Assembly (NCBI RefSeq): GCF_003351145.1
Contig: NZ_QQSV01000003.1
Span: 1 to 64,000 of the forward strand
From: Meiothermus sp. QL-1
GTDB taxonomy: Bacteria > Deinococcota > Deinococci > Deinococcales > Thermaceae
DNA: 64,000 bases
Reading direction: 5' to 3'
Within the stretch, counting starts at the first letter, position 1. Every line of letters begins with the position of its first letter. The notes below the pieces were generated by a model. That model did no database searches. It was not told where the DNA came from and saw only the letters and a list, made by a program, of their open reading frames with translations. The translations under genes were made by a program, and so were the position numbers. Positions 44,730 to 53,424 of this stretch are shown piece by piece.

Positions 44730-46253
44730 GTGAAAACCGTGGAGAAGGCACAGAAGGTTGGGTTGGTTTTGTTGGGTGGGCTCCTCCTGGCGGCCTGCAG
44801 CGGCGGCGGGGGCGGGGGGGTCCGCGTCCAGGGTTCGCTGAACGGGGGTACCAAGTACAGCCTGCAGCAGGCCCCCCAGGGTTTGCAGATGCTGCAGGCC
44901 CTGGGGGTGCAGGGGGTTAACCAGCTTTTGCGGCAGCGGCTTGGGCTGGCAGAGGACCCCATCCGCGGCCTGAACGCCTTGGTGCTCTCGGAGGCCCTGG
45001 CCGCCCAGGCGGACAAGAAAGCCCTCTTCAACACCGACGAGAAAAAGGTCCTGGCTGTGGACAAGGACGGCAAGACCGTGGCCCAGATGGAGGTGGACGC
45101 CCAGGGCAACTTCGAGGGGGAGGTGCCCGCCGGCCAGACCGTGCTGCTGGTGGTGGCGGATGAGGAGGGGGGCTCGACCATCTGCGAAAGCCCCTTGGAG
45201 GTGGACCCCACCCCTGCCACGGCCAGCGGCGGGCAGAAGGGCAGCAAGACCAGCGCGAATTCCACCGACAACAAGCTGGCCCTCTTCAACTTTTCTGCCC
45301 AGGCCGGCGGCGCCCGCCTGGCTGCGGCGCAGAAGGTAGGGCTCTTTAGCGCAAGCGAGGACACCGGGAACAATGCCTCGGCCCAGAGCCAGGTCCAGGC
45401 GGGCTCGGCCCTCAAGACCGACGCCGGTACCCAGAACCAGTTCAAAACCGACAGCGACAACGACGGGGTGATCAACCCGGTGGACAACTGCGGGGATGCG
45501 GCCAACACCGCGCGGCCCAAGGTGCAGGCCACCTTCCAGTGGGACATCCCGGGCCTGCAGGCCAGCGGCGCTGTGGGAGGCTACAACCCCGATGGGGCCC
45601 AGCAGTTCATGTACCAGTACGCCCTGGGGCTCACCATAGAGGTGAGCAACCCCAACAACCTGGAGAACGCCACCGCCGACCTTTTGGGTCTGGGCACCCT
45701 GGACTACACCACGGCGAGTGGGGAGGGCGTGGGGCGCTACCTGGTGCAGACCGCCAAGAAGAAGGGCCAGAACGTCCAGAACGTGCTTTCCTTGATGACC
45801 GACGTGGGGCTTTTCGACCTCACCAAGCTGGGCTTCCCCCTCTTCCCCACCTTCCACCTGGAGGCCGCCATCAACCCCAACCAGCCCCTGAGCACCCTGG
45901 GCGACAGCGACCTGAACTACGGGGGCGGGGCCATCCTGGCCGACGACATGTACCACCTCTATGGCCAGACCGAACCCAACGCCCTGGTGCTGGCGGTGCT
46001 GGACCGGGACAACATTCTGGCCTTCAACATCGCCATCGCCGATGGAGACGGGCGCTACCGCATCTTGGTCCCGGCGGTGAGCCCTTCTATGCAGTACTAC
46101 TTCCTGGCCCTGGACGCATCGGGCACGGTCTACTGCCCCTCCAGCGGCGCGGTACGCTTTGGATTCCCTCCTGTCGGGAACGGCACCAATTACGGCGATG
46201 CGAGCACTCTTTATGGGCAGGTTGACCTGCTAAACACTTCCTGTAGCCTCTGA
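44730..46253 (+). CDS. Lipoprotein with thrombospondin-type-3-like calcium motif
   Basis: 507 residues, unrecognised overall. GTG at 44730 is preferred over 44706 because GGAGG lies 5 nt before it and it gives a clean signal (VGLVLLGGLLLAACSGG). After a polyglycine linker come an alpha/beta region with coiled features, a low-complexity Ser/Asn/Gln section (residues about 165-235) and the motif KTDSDNDGVINPVDNCGD, a thrombospondin type 3 calcium-binding repeat. A C-terminal half of beta strands contains SDLNYGGGAILADDMYHLYG. Surface-exposed; ligand unknown. Confidence 0.75.
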   Translation: MKTVEKAQKVGLVLLGGLLLAACSGGGGGGVRVQGSLNGGTKYSLQQAPQGLQMLQALGVQGVNQLLRQRLGLAEDPIRGLNALVLSEALAAQADKKALFNTDEKKVLAVDKDGKTVAQMEVDAQGNFEGEVPAGQTVLLVVADEEGGSTICESPLEVDPTPATASGGQKGSKTSANSTDNKLALFNFSAQAGGARLAAAQKVGLFSASEDTGNNASAQSQVQAGSALKTDAGTQNQFKTDSDNDGVINPVDNCGDAANTARPKVQATFQWDIPGLQASGAVGGYNPDGAQQFMYQYALGLTIEVSNPNNLENATADLLGLGTLDYTTASGEGVGRYLVQTAKKKGQNVQNVLSLMTDVGLFDLTKLGFPLFPTFHLEAAINPNQPLSTLGDSDLNYGGGAILADDMYHLYGQTEPNALVLAVLDRDNILAFNIAIADGDGRYRILVPAVSPSMQYYFLALDASGTVYCPSSGAVRFGFPPVGNGTNYGDASTLYGQVDLLNTSCSL

Positions 46254-46264
46254 AGTGGAGCCCA

Positions 46265-46293
46265 GCGGGCCCTTGGGGCCCGCCGGGTGTTTT
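46265..46293 (+). terminator. Intrinsic terminator after the TSP3-motif lipoprotein gene
   Basis: GCGGGCCC (46265-46272) pairs perfectly with GGGCCCGC (46276-46283) and is followed by CGGGTGTTTT, 12 nt after the stop codon. Confidence 0.7.
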
Positions 46294-46303
46294 GGAAGGA
46301 AGC

Positions 46304-46597
46304 GTGGGGAAAACGAGGGTTCTCCTGTTTTTTCTTCTGGGTCTTGTAGCCTGCGGTACGGGTGCCCCTCGGGGGCTGAGCCTGCGGGTGGAGGGGGTGG
46401 CCAGGTGGAGGTTCGCTACGGGGGCAAGGCCGAAACCTGTCCGGGGGGCCAGACCTGCGCCTGCCGCCCCCCCGGTGGGCAGTCCTTTGGTGAGTCCAGG
46501 CAGAGGGGTGCTGGCTGGAAGGGGTCGCCCCGCCGGAGAGCCTCGTACCCCCAGGGCGGTTCCCACTCCGGCCCGGGCCTGCGCGGTGGTGCCCTGA
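46304..46597 (+). CDS. Small proline-rich lipoprotein (hypothetical)
   Basis: 97 residues from a GTG at 46304 (a TTG at 46292 is also possible). The signal VLLFFLLGLVACG has a lipobox; the remainder is rich in Pro, Arg, Gly and Ala (GARPKPVRGARPAPAAPPVG) and looks unstructured. GGAAGGA lies very close to the start codon. It lies between two well-supported lipoprotein genes. The clear signal supports a real product; the compositional tail leaves doubt. Confidence 0.5.
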   Translation: MGKTRVLLFFLLGLVACGTGAPRGLSLRVEGVARWRFATGARPKPVRGARPAPAAPPVGSPLVSPGRGVLAGRGRPAGEPRTPRAVPTPARACAVVP

Positions 46598-46639
46598 AGC
46601 TCTCATCCAAAAAGGCCCGCGGCCGGGTGAGATGGTCGC

Positions 46640-48133
46640 ATGGAGCGCGTTTTGCTAGGGGTTGCCTTTGCCCTTCTGGTGGCCTGTGCCCAGGTGGGGG
46701 GGCCGGTCCGCTACCTGCCGGCGGAGAGGTTTGGCCTCGAGGTGCTGCGGGAAGGGGAGGCGCTCACCTTTCGCAAGGACGGGCTGCGCTTCACCTATGT
46801 GGCGGGCCTGGGCTGGGCCCCGCCGCTGGAGGCGGGCCTACCTCCTCCCGACGAGGACCGGCTGCCTCTAGAGGTGGTGCGGGCGGTGGGGCTGGTGATG
46901 GTGCCCGAGGCCCCGGTGCGCTACTCGGCCGACGAGCGCCGGCTGCGGCTGGTGCTCGACCTACCCGGGGAGGCCCCGGCCCTGCCCACCGCGGAGCTCA
47001 GCCCCTACCCGGGCCGCCTGGCCCTGGAGCTGCCCTACTTTCTGCCGGGGCTGGAGGCGGTGCGGGCGGGGGGGGTGGGTCTTTGGGCCCGTTACGAGCC
47101 GCAGGGGACCCGCCTGGTGCTGGAGGCCCCGCCGGGCCGTTTCTACCGCTATCGCAGCTTCCTGCTGTCCAATCCCAGCCGCTATGTGCTGGACCTGTAC
47201 TACCTCGAGCCCGAACGGGAGGAGGAGGTGCAGCCGGGCTTCCGCTACCGCGAGCTGTGGGCCTGGACGCCGGAGCCGGTGCGGATGTACTGGCTCGAGG
47301 CCGCGCCGGGGCGCTGGCGCCTGGAGCCGGTGGGCCGCCCTGGCGAGCGCCGGCTGCTGCCCGAGATGGCCCCCGGGGCGCTGGCCCTTCTGAACGGGGG
47401 CTACTTCGACGGGCGCACCGCCACCCCCATAGGCCTCTGGGTGCGGGACGGGGTGCCCCTCAGCCTGCCCTATGGGCGGAGCGCGCTTTTCTGGGAGGAG
47501 AACAACGTTTTCGCTGGCCGCCCGAGCTTCTCGGCCTGGGTGGAGCTTCCCGACGGGCGAAGGGTGCGGGTGGGGCTCAACCTGGCCCGGGCCCGCTACA
47601 CCGCCCACACCCTGCCGGGCCGGGTGGGCCAGGTGGGGGAGGGTGTCCACCTGGTCCAGGGGGACCGGGTGGTGGCCACCCTGCCCGCCCCGGCCGAGCT
47701 GCCCGAGGGCCTTTGGGCCCTGAGCTTCCCCTCCGAGGCCCCCCTGGTGCGCACCGGGGATGCCCTGAGGCTTGGGGTGCAGCTCGAGCCCCCCGTGCGC
47801 TTTGCCCTGGAGGCGGGCCCGCTGCTCTTGCAGGGCGGGGTGAACGTCTTTAGTCCCAGCGCCGAGCCCTTCCGCGACCGCGCCCCGGTGGAGGCAGTGG
47901 CGGCCCAGGCCGCGGTGGCCTGGACGGTGGAGGGAGGGCTCTGGCTCATCGTGACCGAGCCCATGCGCCCCGAGGGACTGGCCCGGGCCCTGAAAGAAAG
48001 GGGCTTCTGGGGAGCCATCCGCATGGACGGGGGGGGGTCGGCCCAGCTCTGGGTGCGGGGCGAGCTGAAGAACCGGGGCCTTTTGGGGCCGCGCCCGGTG
48101 GTGAGCGGGCTGGCCTTGTTCTCCAGGCCCTAA
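46640..48133 (+). CDS. Lipoprotein with phosphodiester glycosidase (NAGPA/DUF2233) domain
   Basis: 497 residues. MERVLLGVAFALLVACAQ has a lipobox (Cys16). A beta-rich region of roughly 230 residues with AMIN-like strands precedes the C-terminal NAGPA-like domain: LALLNGGYFDGRTATPIGLW, PLLLQGGVNVF and IRMDGGGSAQLWVRGEL are its signature blocks (the NGGYF and DGGGS motifs). Such domains cleave N-acetylglucosamine phosphodiesters; in bacteria they are linked to envelope glycans. It ends the cluster of envelope genes. Confidence 0.85.
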   Translation: MERVLLGVAFALLVACAQVGGPVRYLPAERFGLEVLREGEALTFRKDGLRFTYVAGLGWAPPLEAGLPPPDEDRLPLEVVRAVGLVMVPEAPVRYSADERRLRLVLDLPGEAPALPTAELSPYPGRLALELPYFLPGLEAVRAGGVGLWARYEPQGTRLVLEAPPGRFYRYRSFLLSNPSRYVLDLYYLEPEREEEVQPGFRYRELWAWTPEPVRMYWLEAAPGRWRLEPVGRPGERRLLPEMAPGALALLNGGYFDGRTATPIGLWVRDGVPLSLPYGRSALFWEENNVFAGRPSFSAWVELPDGRRVRVGLNLARARYTAHTLPGRVGQVGEGVHLVQGDRVVATLPAPAELPEGLWALSFPSEAPLVRTGDALRLGVQLEPPVRFALEAGPLLLQGGVNVFSPSAEPFRDRAPVEAVAAQAAVAWTVEGGLWLIVTEPMRPEGLARALKERGFWGAIRMDGGGSAQLWVRGELKNRGLLGPRPVVSGLALFSRP

Positions 48134-48297
48134 TTTTTACCGCGTATACCCGGGCCGGGCGGGCTAGGTTAAAGGTAGGCTTACCGGATTTCTCATCTCC
48201 TGCTTGTAGCTTACACTCATCCCCGACGATGCCCAGGCTGAAGCTGTGCTGAACAGCTACCCGCATCATGGGGGCATTGTGGGGGAAAGGAGGTCCG

Positions 48298-49584
48298 ATG
48301 AAGATTGCCATTCTCTGCCACGCCAGCGCCGGAGGCTCGGGGGTGGTGGCCACCGAGCTCGCTCTGGCCCTAGCTGGACTGGGGCACACGGTGCACGTGG
48401 TGGCCACCGAGCGGCCGTTCCGGCTTACCGACGAAAGGCTGAGCCAGATGGGCCTAGAGAGCAACCTGCTCTCCACCGGTCAAAGCCCCGTGGGGGGGTT
48501 GGGCCGCATTTTCCGGGCTTCTAAGGATAGTGTGGCCCGCTGGCTGGGTCTGCTGAAAAAGCCCCTCCGCGCTGGTTCGCTGCATTTTCACCAGGTGCTC
48601 TCGGCCGACTATCCCCTTTTCCGCGAGCCGCTTACCCCCATTACCGCAGCCAACTCCCTGGCCGAGCTCATCGAGCGGCATCAAATCGAGCTGGTGCACG
48701 CCCACTACGCCATCCCCCACGCCACCAGCGCCATACTGGTGCGGGAGATGGGCCACCCCATCAAGGTGGTCACCACCCTGCACGGCACCGACGTAACCTT
48801 GGTGGGCCTGGAGCCGGCCTTTGCCAAGACCACCCAGCACGCGGTGCGCAGCTCTGATGCGGTCACCGCGGTCTCTCAGGCCCTAGCCCAGGACGCCCGG
48901 ACCAAGCTGGGGGTGGAGCGCGAGATCGAGGTGATCTACAACTGGGTTGACCCCGAGCGCTTCAAGCCCAACCGCGACCCAGCCTATCGGGCCCGCTTCG
49001 CCCAGCCCGAGGAGGCGATTGTGCTCCATGTTTCCAACTTCCGCTCGGTCAAGCGGCCCCTGGATGCCCTGCGGGTCTTCGCCGGTATAGCCGAGCGGAT
49101 GCCCGCCCGCATGTTGATGATTGGCGAGGGACCCTTGCGTCAGGAGGCCATCGAGCTGGCGCACGAGCTCGAGATTGCCGGGCGGGTGCAGTTCCTGGAG
49201 TTCACCCCCTACGTCGAGCGCTTCATGAGCGTGGCCGACCTGCTGCTTCTGCCTTCGGAGCAGGAGTCCTTTGGCCTGGTGGCGCTGGAGGCCATGGCCA
49301 GCGGGGTGCCGGTGGTGGCCAGCCGGGTAGGGGGGCTGCCGGAGCTGGTGGAGGAGGGCCGCACCGGCTTTTTGCGACCGGTGGGGGATATCCAGGGCAT
49401 GCTCGAGGCCAGCCTGGAGATCCTCACCAGCCGTACCCGGCGGCGGAGCATGGGCGAGCTGGCCCGCGAGCGGGCGGTGAGCCACTTCCGCCCCGAGGTG
49501 GTGCTGCCTAAGTACCTGGAGGTCTATGAGAGGACCCTGGAGCTAACCTCGGGCGTTACGTCTGTAGGGCCTGGGGGCTTTTGA
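48298..49584 (+). CDS. bshA: N-acetyl-alpha-D-glucosaminyl L-malate synthase
   Basis: 428 residues with the GT4 fold. [51 protein letters not shown] and [20 protein letters not shown] are diagnostic for BshA. It joins GlcNAc to L-malate in the first step of bacillithiol synthesis, the low-molecular-weight thiol known in Deinococcota. bshB and bshC are not in the window. ATG at 48298 follows a strong ribosome site (AAAGGAGGT); an upstream in-frame start is rejected for that reason. Confidence 0.93.
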   Translation: MKIAILCHASAGGSGVVATELALALAGLGHTVHVVATERPFRLTDERLSQMGLESNLLSTGQSPVGGLGRIFRASKDSVARWLGLLKKPLRAGSLHFHQVLSADYPLFREPLTPITAANSLAELIERHQIELVHAHYAIPHATSAILVREMGHPIKVVTTLHGTDVTLVGLEPAFAKTTQHAVRSSDAVTAVSQALAQDARTKLGVEREIEVIYNWVDPERFKPNRDPAYRARFAQPEEAIVLHVSNFRSVKRPLDALRVFAGIAERMPARMLMIGEGPLRQEAIELAHELEIAGRVQFLEFTPYVERFMSVADLLLLPSEQESFGLVALEAMASGVPVVASRVGGLPELVEEGRTGFLRPVGDIQGMLEASLEILTSRTRRRSMGELARERAVSHFRPEVVLPKYLEVYERTLELTSGVTSVGPGGF

Positions 49585-49697
49585 TGAAAATTCGATAAAG
49601 AAGGCTTAATCCGCCAGCGAGGGCTTCCTGCCAGGTCTTAAGGTTACTTAACTTCTAACTAACGAAACGACCTGAGTCACGCAGGTAGGCTCTCGGC

Positions 49698-51107
49698 GTG
49701 AGCAGGTTTGCAGCTGTCTCCCTTCGGTTGCTTCTACCTCTTTTGGCGCTGTTGGCGGCTTGCGGTACCCAGACCCAGGAAGAAACCGGCCCCTCTGCCG
49801 GCTCGAGCCCCTCGCCTTTGAGCGGTAGGACGGTCACCTATACCCCGAGCAACGAAATCTTCCCAAACCCCGAGCGGGGCTTCCGGCCCGGGCGGCAGAT
49901 GGGGCAGAGCATCGGCTCTACCAGTATGGCCGGGATCGATATCGAGGGGATGCGCGCGCAGGGCTACACCCTGTTCCAGGGCTACATCTCCTTGCAGAAC
50001 TACCAGCACTCGGACATCCCGGGCTGGTACCTCGATGAACTCGACCGCCGCTTCGAGCGGGTGCGAAACGCCGGGTTGAAGGTTACCCCCCGTTTCTGGT
50101 ACACCTGGGGCGGCACCACCACCGCGGACCGGAGCCGCATCTTCCGCCACATCGAGCAGCTTGCTCCGCTTCTCAGGAAGAATGCCGACGTGATTGCGGC
50201 TTTTCAGGCCGGTTTTGTAGGCCCCTGGGGCGAGTGGCACGACTATGCCAACCTCTCCAACGACGACCTCAGGGCCATCGTCTACCGGCTGGCCGAGGTT
50301 TTGCCGCAGAACCGCAAAATCCAGCTGCGCTATGTCCACACCCTGCGCCTCTTCGTGCCCCAGGGCTTTAGCGAGGCCCAGGCCTTCGACCCGAACCACA
50401 TCGCCTCCCGCCTGGGGCACCACAACGACTGCTTCATGGTGAACCAGTCGGACGCCGGGACCTACGCCTGGGACAACCCCCAGCGGGACATCGACCGCAA
50501 CTACCTCCAGTCCATGACCCGCTACATGCCGGTGGGCGGGGAGATGTGCGGGGACGTGCCCGAGGCCGGCTACGACCCCTACGACCGCCGCAGCCCCCAG
50601 GGGCAGCTCGCCGAGCTGGCCCGCTTCAACTGGAGCTTCATCGCCAACGACTTCGGCAACATCGACCGTTGGCGGCAGTGGGGCATCTACGGCACCATCG
50701 AGAGCCGGCTAGGCTACCGGCTTGCCCTGGTGGAGTCGGTGGTGCCCGAGGTGGCCGAGGGCCGGCGGCTCAGGGCGCGCATCACCCTTCGCAACGAGGG
50801 CTGGGCTGCGCCCTTCAACCCCCGCCCGGTGCGGCTGGTGCTGAGGAACACCCAGGGGGGGCAGGTCTACAGCCTGAACCTGGAGGCTGATGTGCGCCGC
50901 TGGTATGCGGGCACCACCCAGACCCTGCAGATAGACCAGCCCCTTTCGGGGGTACCCGCGGGCAGCTACGAGCTTCTGCTGCACCTGCCCGACCCCGCGC
51001 CAAGCCTAGAGCGGCGCCCCGAGTACGCCATCCGGCTGGCCAACCAGGGGGTCTGGGAGGCCTCCACCGGCTACAACCGGCTCAACCAGACCATCCGCGT
51101 GCCCTAG
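49698..51107 (+). CDS. DUF4874/DUF4832 lipoprotein (copy 1)
   Basis: 469 residues. Signal and lipobox are in LRLLLPLLALLAACG. The DUF4874 half has NPERGFRPGRQMG and WGEWHDYANL; the DUF4832 half has HHNDCFMVNQSDAGTYAW and VGGEMCGD. A C-terminal beta-sandwich ends LANQGVWEASTGYNRLN. The N-half resembles a TIM barrel, so a surface glycoside hydrolase is a fair guess. GTG is 6 nt after TAGGCT (49686-49691). A paralogue faces it at 53.4-54.8 kb, and the 3' 101 bp are nearly identical. Confidence 0.85.
   Translation: MSRFAAVSLRLLLPLLALLAACGTQTQEETGPSAGSSPSPLSGRTVTYTPSNEIFPNPERGFRPGRQMGQSIGSTSMAGIDIEGMRAQGYTLFQGYISLQNYQHSDIPGWYLDELDRRFERVRNAGLKVTPRFWYTWGGTTTADRSRIFRHIEQLAPLLRKNADVIAAFQAGFVGPWGEWHDYANLSNDDLRAIVYRLAEVLPQNRKIQLRYVHTLRLFVPQGFSEAQAFDPNHIASRLGHHNDCFMVNQSDAGTYAWDNPQRDIDRNYLQSMTRYMPVGGEMCGDVPEAGYDPYDRRSPQGQLAELARFNWSFIANDFGNIDRWRQWGIYGTIESRLGYRLALVESVVPEVAEGRRLRARITLRNEGWAAPFNPRPVRLVLRNTQGGQVYSLNLEADVRRWYAGTTQTLQIDQPLSGVPAGSYELLLHLPDPAPSLERRPEYAIRLANQGVWEASTGYNRLNQTIRVP
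50979..51079 (+). repeat. Left arm of a 101-bp inverted repeat (3' end of DUF4832 copy 1)
   Basis: By direct comparison, 98 of 101 bases match the reverse complement of 53449-53549. It encodes the end of the beta-sandwich (LERRPEYAIRLANQGVWEAS). The rest of the two genes is much less similar, so this is a local identity patch. Confidence 0.9.
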
Positions 51108-51679
51108 TCCCCTGGCCGCAGGACGAGCTCGGGGGCGTAGCCTGGGGCCAGGCTGTAGAGGGCCAGGTCGCCCCGATGGTTGAAGTTGGTGGGCCGCTGG
51201 AAGCGCAGCCGGAGCTGGAGGGTGGTCGCCCCCTCGGCCCGGGCAGCCCGGAGGGCAGGGGTGAGGTCGAACTCGAGCCACCCCTCCCCTCCGGTCCGGT
51301 TTTCTAGCTGGAAGAGGGCTGGGGCGTCGAAGGCCGCGGGGTCTTGCAGGTTATCCACCCGGATGCGCTCGACGAGCAGGTGCCCGAGCTGGTCGTAGGT
51401 TGTGCTGGCCTCTCCCTGGTACAAGCGCAGGGTGGCCCGCGGGTTGGGGGGAAGGTCCTTGAGCTCGAAGGCGACGAAGGCCCGCACCGGCTGGTTCTGG
51501 GCGTCGTCGCCGGCGCAGAAGGCCCGCCGGCAGTAGTAAGCGGCCAGCCCGCTGTTGCCAGCGTCGAGGGTGGCGGTGAGGGCGGGGGGCCGTACTTCCT
51601 CCGACCAGGCAGCCAGCACCGCCGTCTGGCTGCAGCCAGCCAGCAGCGCGGCTGGGATTAGCCATATAAGGCTTCGCAT
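51104..51679 (-). CDS. Lipoprotein with DNRLRE-like beta domain
   Basis: 191 residues. ATG at 51679 follows an AAGGCAGG ribosome site and gives MRSLIWLIPAALLAGC with lipobox Cys16. The body (LTATLDAGNSGLAAYYCRRA, AFVAFELKDLPPNPRATLRLYQ, WLEFDLTPALRAARAEG) resembles DNRLRE surface-attachment beta-sandwich domains, with a likely disulfide between YYC and AFC. Its stop overlaps the stop of DUF4832 copy 1, and it lies inside the inverted-repeat-bounded segment. Confidence 0.7.
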   Translation of the reverse strand: MRSLIWLIPAALLAGCSQTAVLAAWSEEVRPPALTATLDAGNSGLAAYYCRRAFCAGDDAQNQPVRAFVAFELKDLPPNPRATLRLYQGEASTTYDQLGHLLVERIRVDNLQDPAAFDAPALFQLENRTGGEGWLEFDLTPALRAARAEGATTLQLRLRFQRPTNFNHRGDLALYSLAPGYAPELVLRPGD

Positions 51680-51864
51680 ACCTGCCTTATAGAACAAGGC
51701 CGCTCGGGCTGCATGAAAAGGTAGTTACCCTGGCCATTACGTTTAGGTGAAGAACGGTCGGGGGGGTAGATGCGGTGTCAGAACAGGGCTTCTGGTGGGC
51801 GCAGGCCGGGTTATGCCGGGCGTTACGTGGCGGGGAGGCGGTATCCTGGTAGAAGTGACCGGGT

Positions 51865-52938
51865 ATGCTGGAGAAGCTCGATTCTTTGGAAAAGGAGTAC
51901 CAGGCACTAGAGCAGCAGCTAGCGGACCCGGCGGTGCTGGCCAACCCTTCGCAGTACCAGCGCGTGAGCAAGCGCTACGCCGAGATGGGCCATCTGGTGG
52001 CCACCATTCGCGCCTACAAGGAGGCCCTCTCCCAGCGGGAACAGGCCCGCGAGCTGCTTTCCGACCCGGAGCTTTCCGAGATGGCCCGAGCCGACCTCGA
52101 GGCCCTGGAACCGCGCATTCAGGCTTTGGAGGGTGAGCTCGAGCTCCTGCTTCTGCCCAAAGACCCTTTGGACGAGAAGAACGCCATCGTGGAGGTGCGG
52201 GCCGGTACCGGCGGGGAAGAGGCCGCGCTGTTTGCTGCCGAGCTGCGGGATATGCTCATGGAATACGCCCGGCGGGGAGGCTACCGGGTGGAGGTGCTGG
52301 AGAGCTCCCTCACCGACCTGGGGGGGGTCTCCAAGGTGGTCTTCGGGGTGGAGGGCCCCGGGGCCTACGGCTACCTGAAGTACGAGGCCGGGGTGCACCG
52401 GGTGCAGCGGGTGCCGGCCACCGAAACCCAGGGCCGCATCCACACCTCCACCGCCACCGTGGCGGTGATGCCCGAGGCCGAGGAGGTGGATGTGGCCCTT
52501 GACCCAGCCGACCTGGAGATTACCGTCTCGCGGGCCTCGGGGCCAGGAGGGCAGGGGGTCAACACCACCGACTCGGCGGTGCAGGTTCTGCACAAGCCCA
52601 CCGGAATCATCGTCTCTTGCATGGAGTCGCGCAGCCAGATCAAGAACCGGGAAAGGGCCCTGGCCATCCTGCGCTCCCGGCTTTTGGAGATGAAGCGGGC
52701 CGAGGAGGCGGCCAAGCGGCGGGAGAGCCGCCTGGCCCAGATCGGCGCGGGCGAGCGCAGCGAGAAGATCCGCACCTACAACTTTCCCCAGTCCCGCGTC
52801 ACCGACCACCGCATCGGCTTCACCACGCACGACCTGGAAGGGGTGCTCTCGGGTGACCTTTCCAAGCTGCACGAGGCCTTGCGCAGGGCCGATCAGGAGC
52901 GGCAGCTCGAGGCCCTATCGGGAAACCGGCCTGCCTAG
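51865..52938 (+). CDS. prfA: Peptide chain release factor 1
   Basis: 357 residues, normal RF1 length. The PAT tripeptide that reads UAA/UAG is in RVPATETQGRIHTS, and the catalytic GGQ is in SRASGPGGQGVNTTDSA. It releases peptides at UAA and UAG codons. hemK/prmC, often downstream, is absent; a Nudix gene follows instead. Its TAG stop forms part of the -10 box of that gene. The prfA gene lies inside the 2.4-kb segment flanked by the inverted repeat. Confidence 0.97.
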   Translation: MLEKLDSLEKEYQALEQQLADPAVLANPSQYQRVSKRYAEMGHLVATIRAYKEALSQREQARELLSDPELSEMARADLEALEPRIQALEGELELLLLPKDPLDEKNAIVEVRAGTGGEEAALFAAELRDMLMEYARRGGYRVEVLESSLTDLGGVSKVVFGVEGPGAYGYLKYEAGVHRVQRVPATETQGRIHTSTATVAVMPEAEEVDVALDPADLEITVSRASGPGGQGVNTTDSAVQVLHKPTGIIVSCMESRSQIKNRERALAILRSRLLEMKRAEEAAKRRESRLAQIGAGERSEKIRTYNFPQSRVTDHRIGFTTHDLEGVLSGDLSKLHEALRRADQERQLEALSGNRPA

Positions 52939-52941
52939 ATT
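52936..52941 (+). promoter_or_regulatory. Leaderless -10 box of the Nudix gene, overlapping the prfA stop
   Basis: TAGATT begins with the TAG stop of prfA and ends 6 nt before the ATG at 52948, the same layout as at 1322 and 2039. Confidence 0.45.
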
Positions 52942-52947
52942 AGGGCT

Positions 52948-53424
52948 ATGCAGGGCCTGCGGCGCGACTTGCTGGTGGTTGCGGCCATTCTGATGGACCG
53001 CCACGGACGGGTTCTGCTGGTGGCCAACGATTGGAGCCGGCGGGGCAGGGTGCGCTACACCCTGCCCGGGGGCATGGTGGAGGCAGGGGAGACCCTGCTG
53101 GCGGCGGTCGAGCGCGAGGTGCGGGAGGAAACGGGGCTGCGGGTAAAGGCCATCCAGCACCTGGCCTATTTGGTACAGGTGGAGGATGCCCGCAAGCACG
53201 AGCGCACCCTGGCGGTGGCTTTCCGCGCCGACTACGAGGGGCTTCTAAACCCCAAGGACCCCGACGGTCACATCGTGGAGGCCCGCTTCTTCACCGCCGA
53301 GGAGGTGGCGGTCAAGCTGGACGAGCACCGCCCCCTGCTCGAGCCCCTGATGGACTACCTGCGGGGGGAGCGGGGTCGCTACTACGCCTACTCAGGCTGG
53401 GGGGGGGAGGGGGTGCGGGTCTAG
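52948..53424 (+). CDS. Nudix hydrolase
   Basis: 158 residues. The Nudix box is complete: GGMVEAGETLLAAVEREVRE followed by ETGL. The N-terminal LLVVAAILMDRHGRVLLVAND and the central WSRRGRVRYTLPGG fit a housecleaning nucleotide hydrolase. Substrate unknown. It starts 9 nt after prfA, and its stop overlaps that of the convergent DUF4832 copy 2. Confidence 0.88.
   Translation: MQGLRRDLLVVAAILMDRHGRVLLVANDWSRRGRVRYTLPGGMVEAGETLLAAVEREVREETGLRVKAIQHLAYLVQVEDARKHERTLAVAFRADYEGLLNPKDPDGHIVEARFFTAEEVAVKLDEHRPLLEPLMDYLRGERGRYYAYSGWGGEGVRV

Noticed and set aside
44331-45956. A 541-codon minus-strand frame across the subtilase and TSP3 lipoprotein genes
   Set aside because: Crosses two real genes with signal peptides and motifs; its translation lacks features.
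46255-47853. A 532-codon plus-strand frame overlapping the NAGPA lipoprotein gene
   Set aside because: Gly/Pro/Ala/Arg-rich translation typical of an out-of-frame GC-rich sequence.
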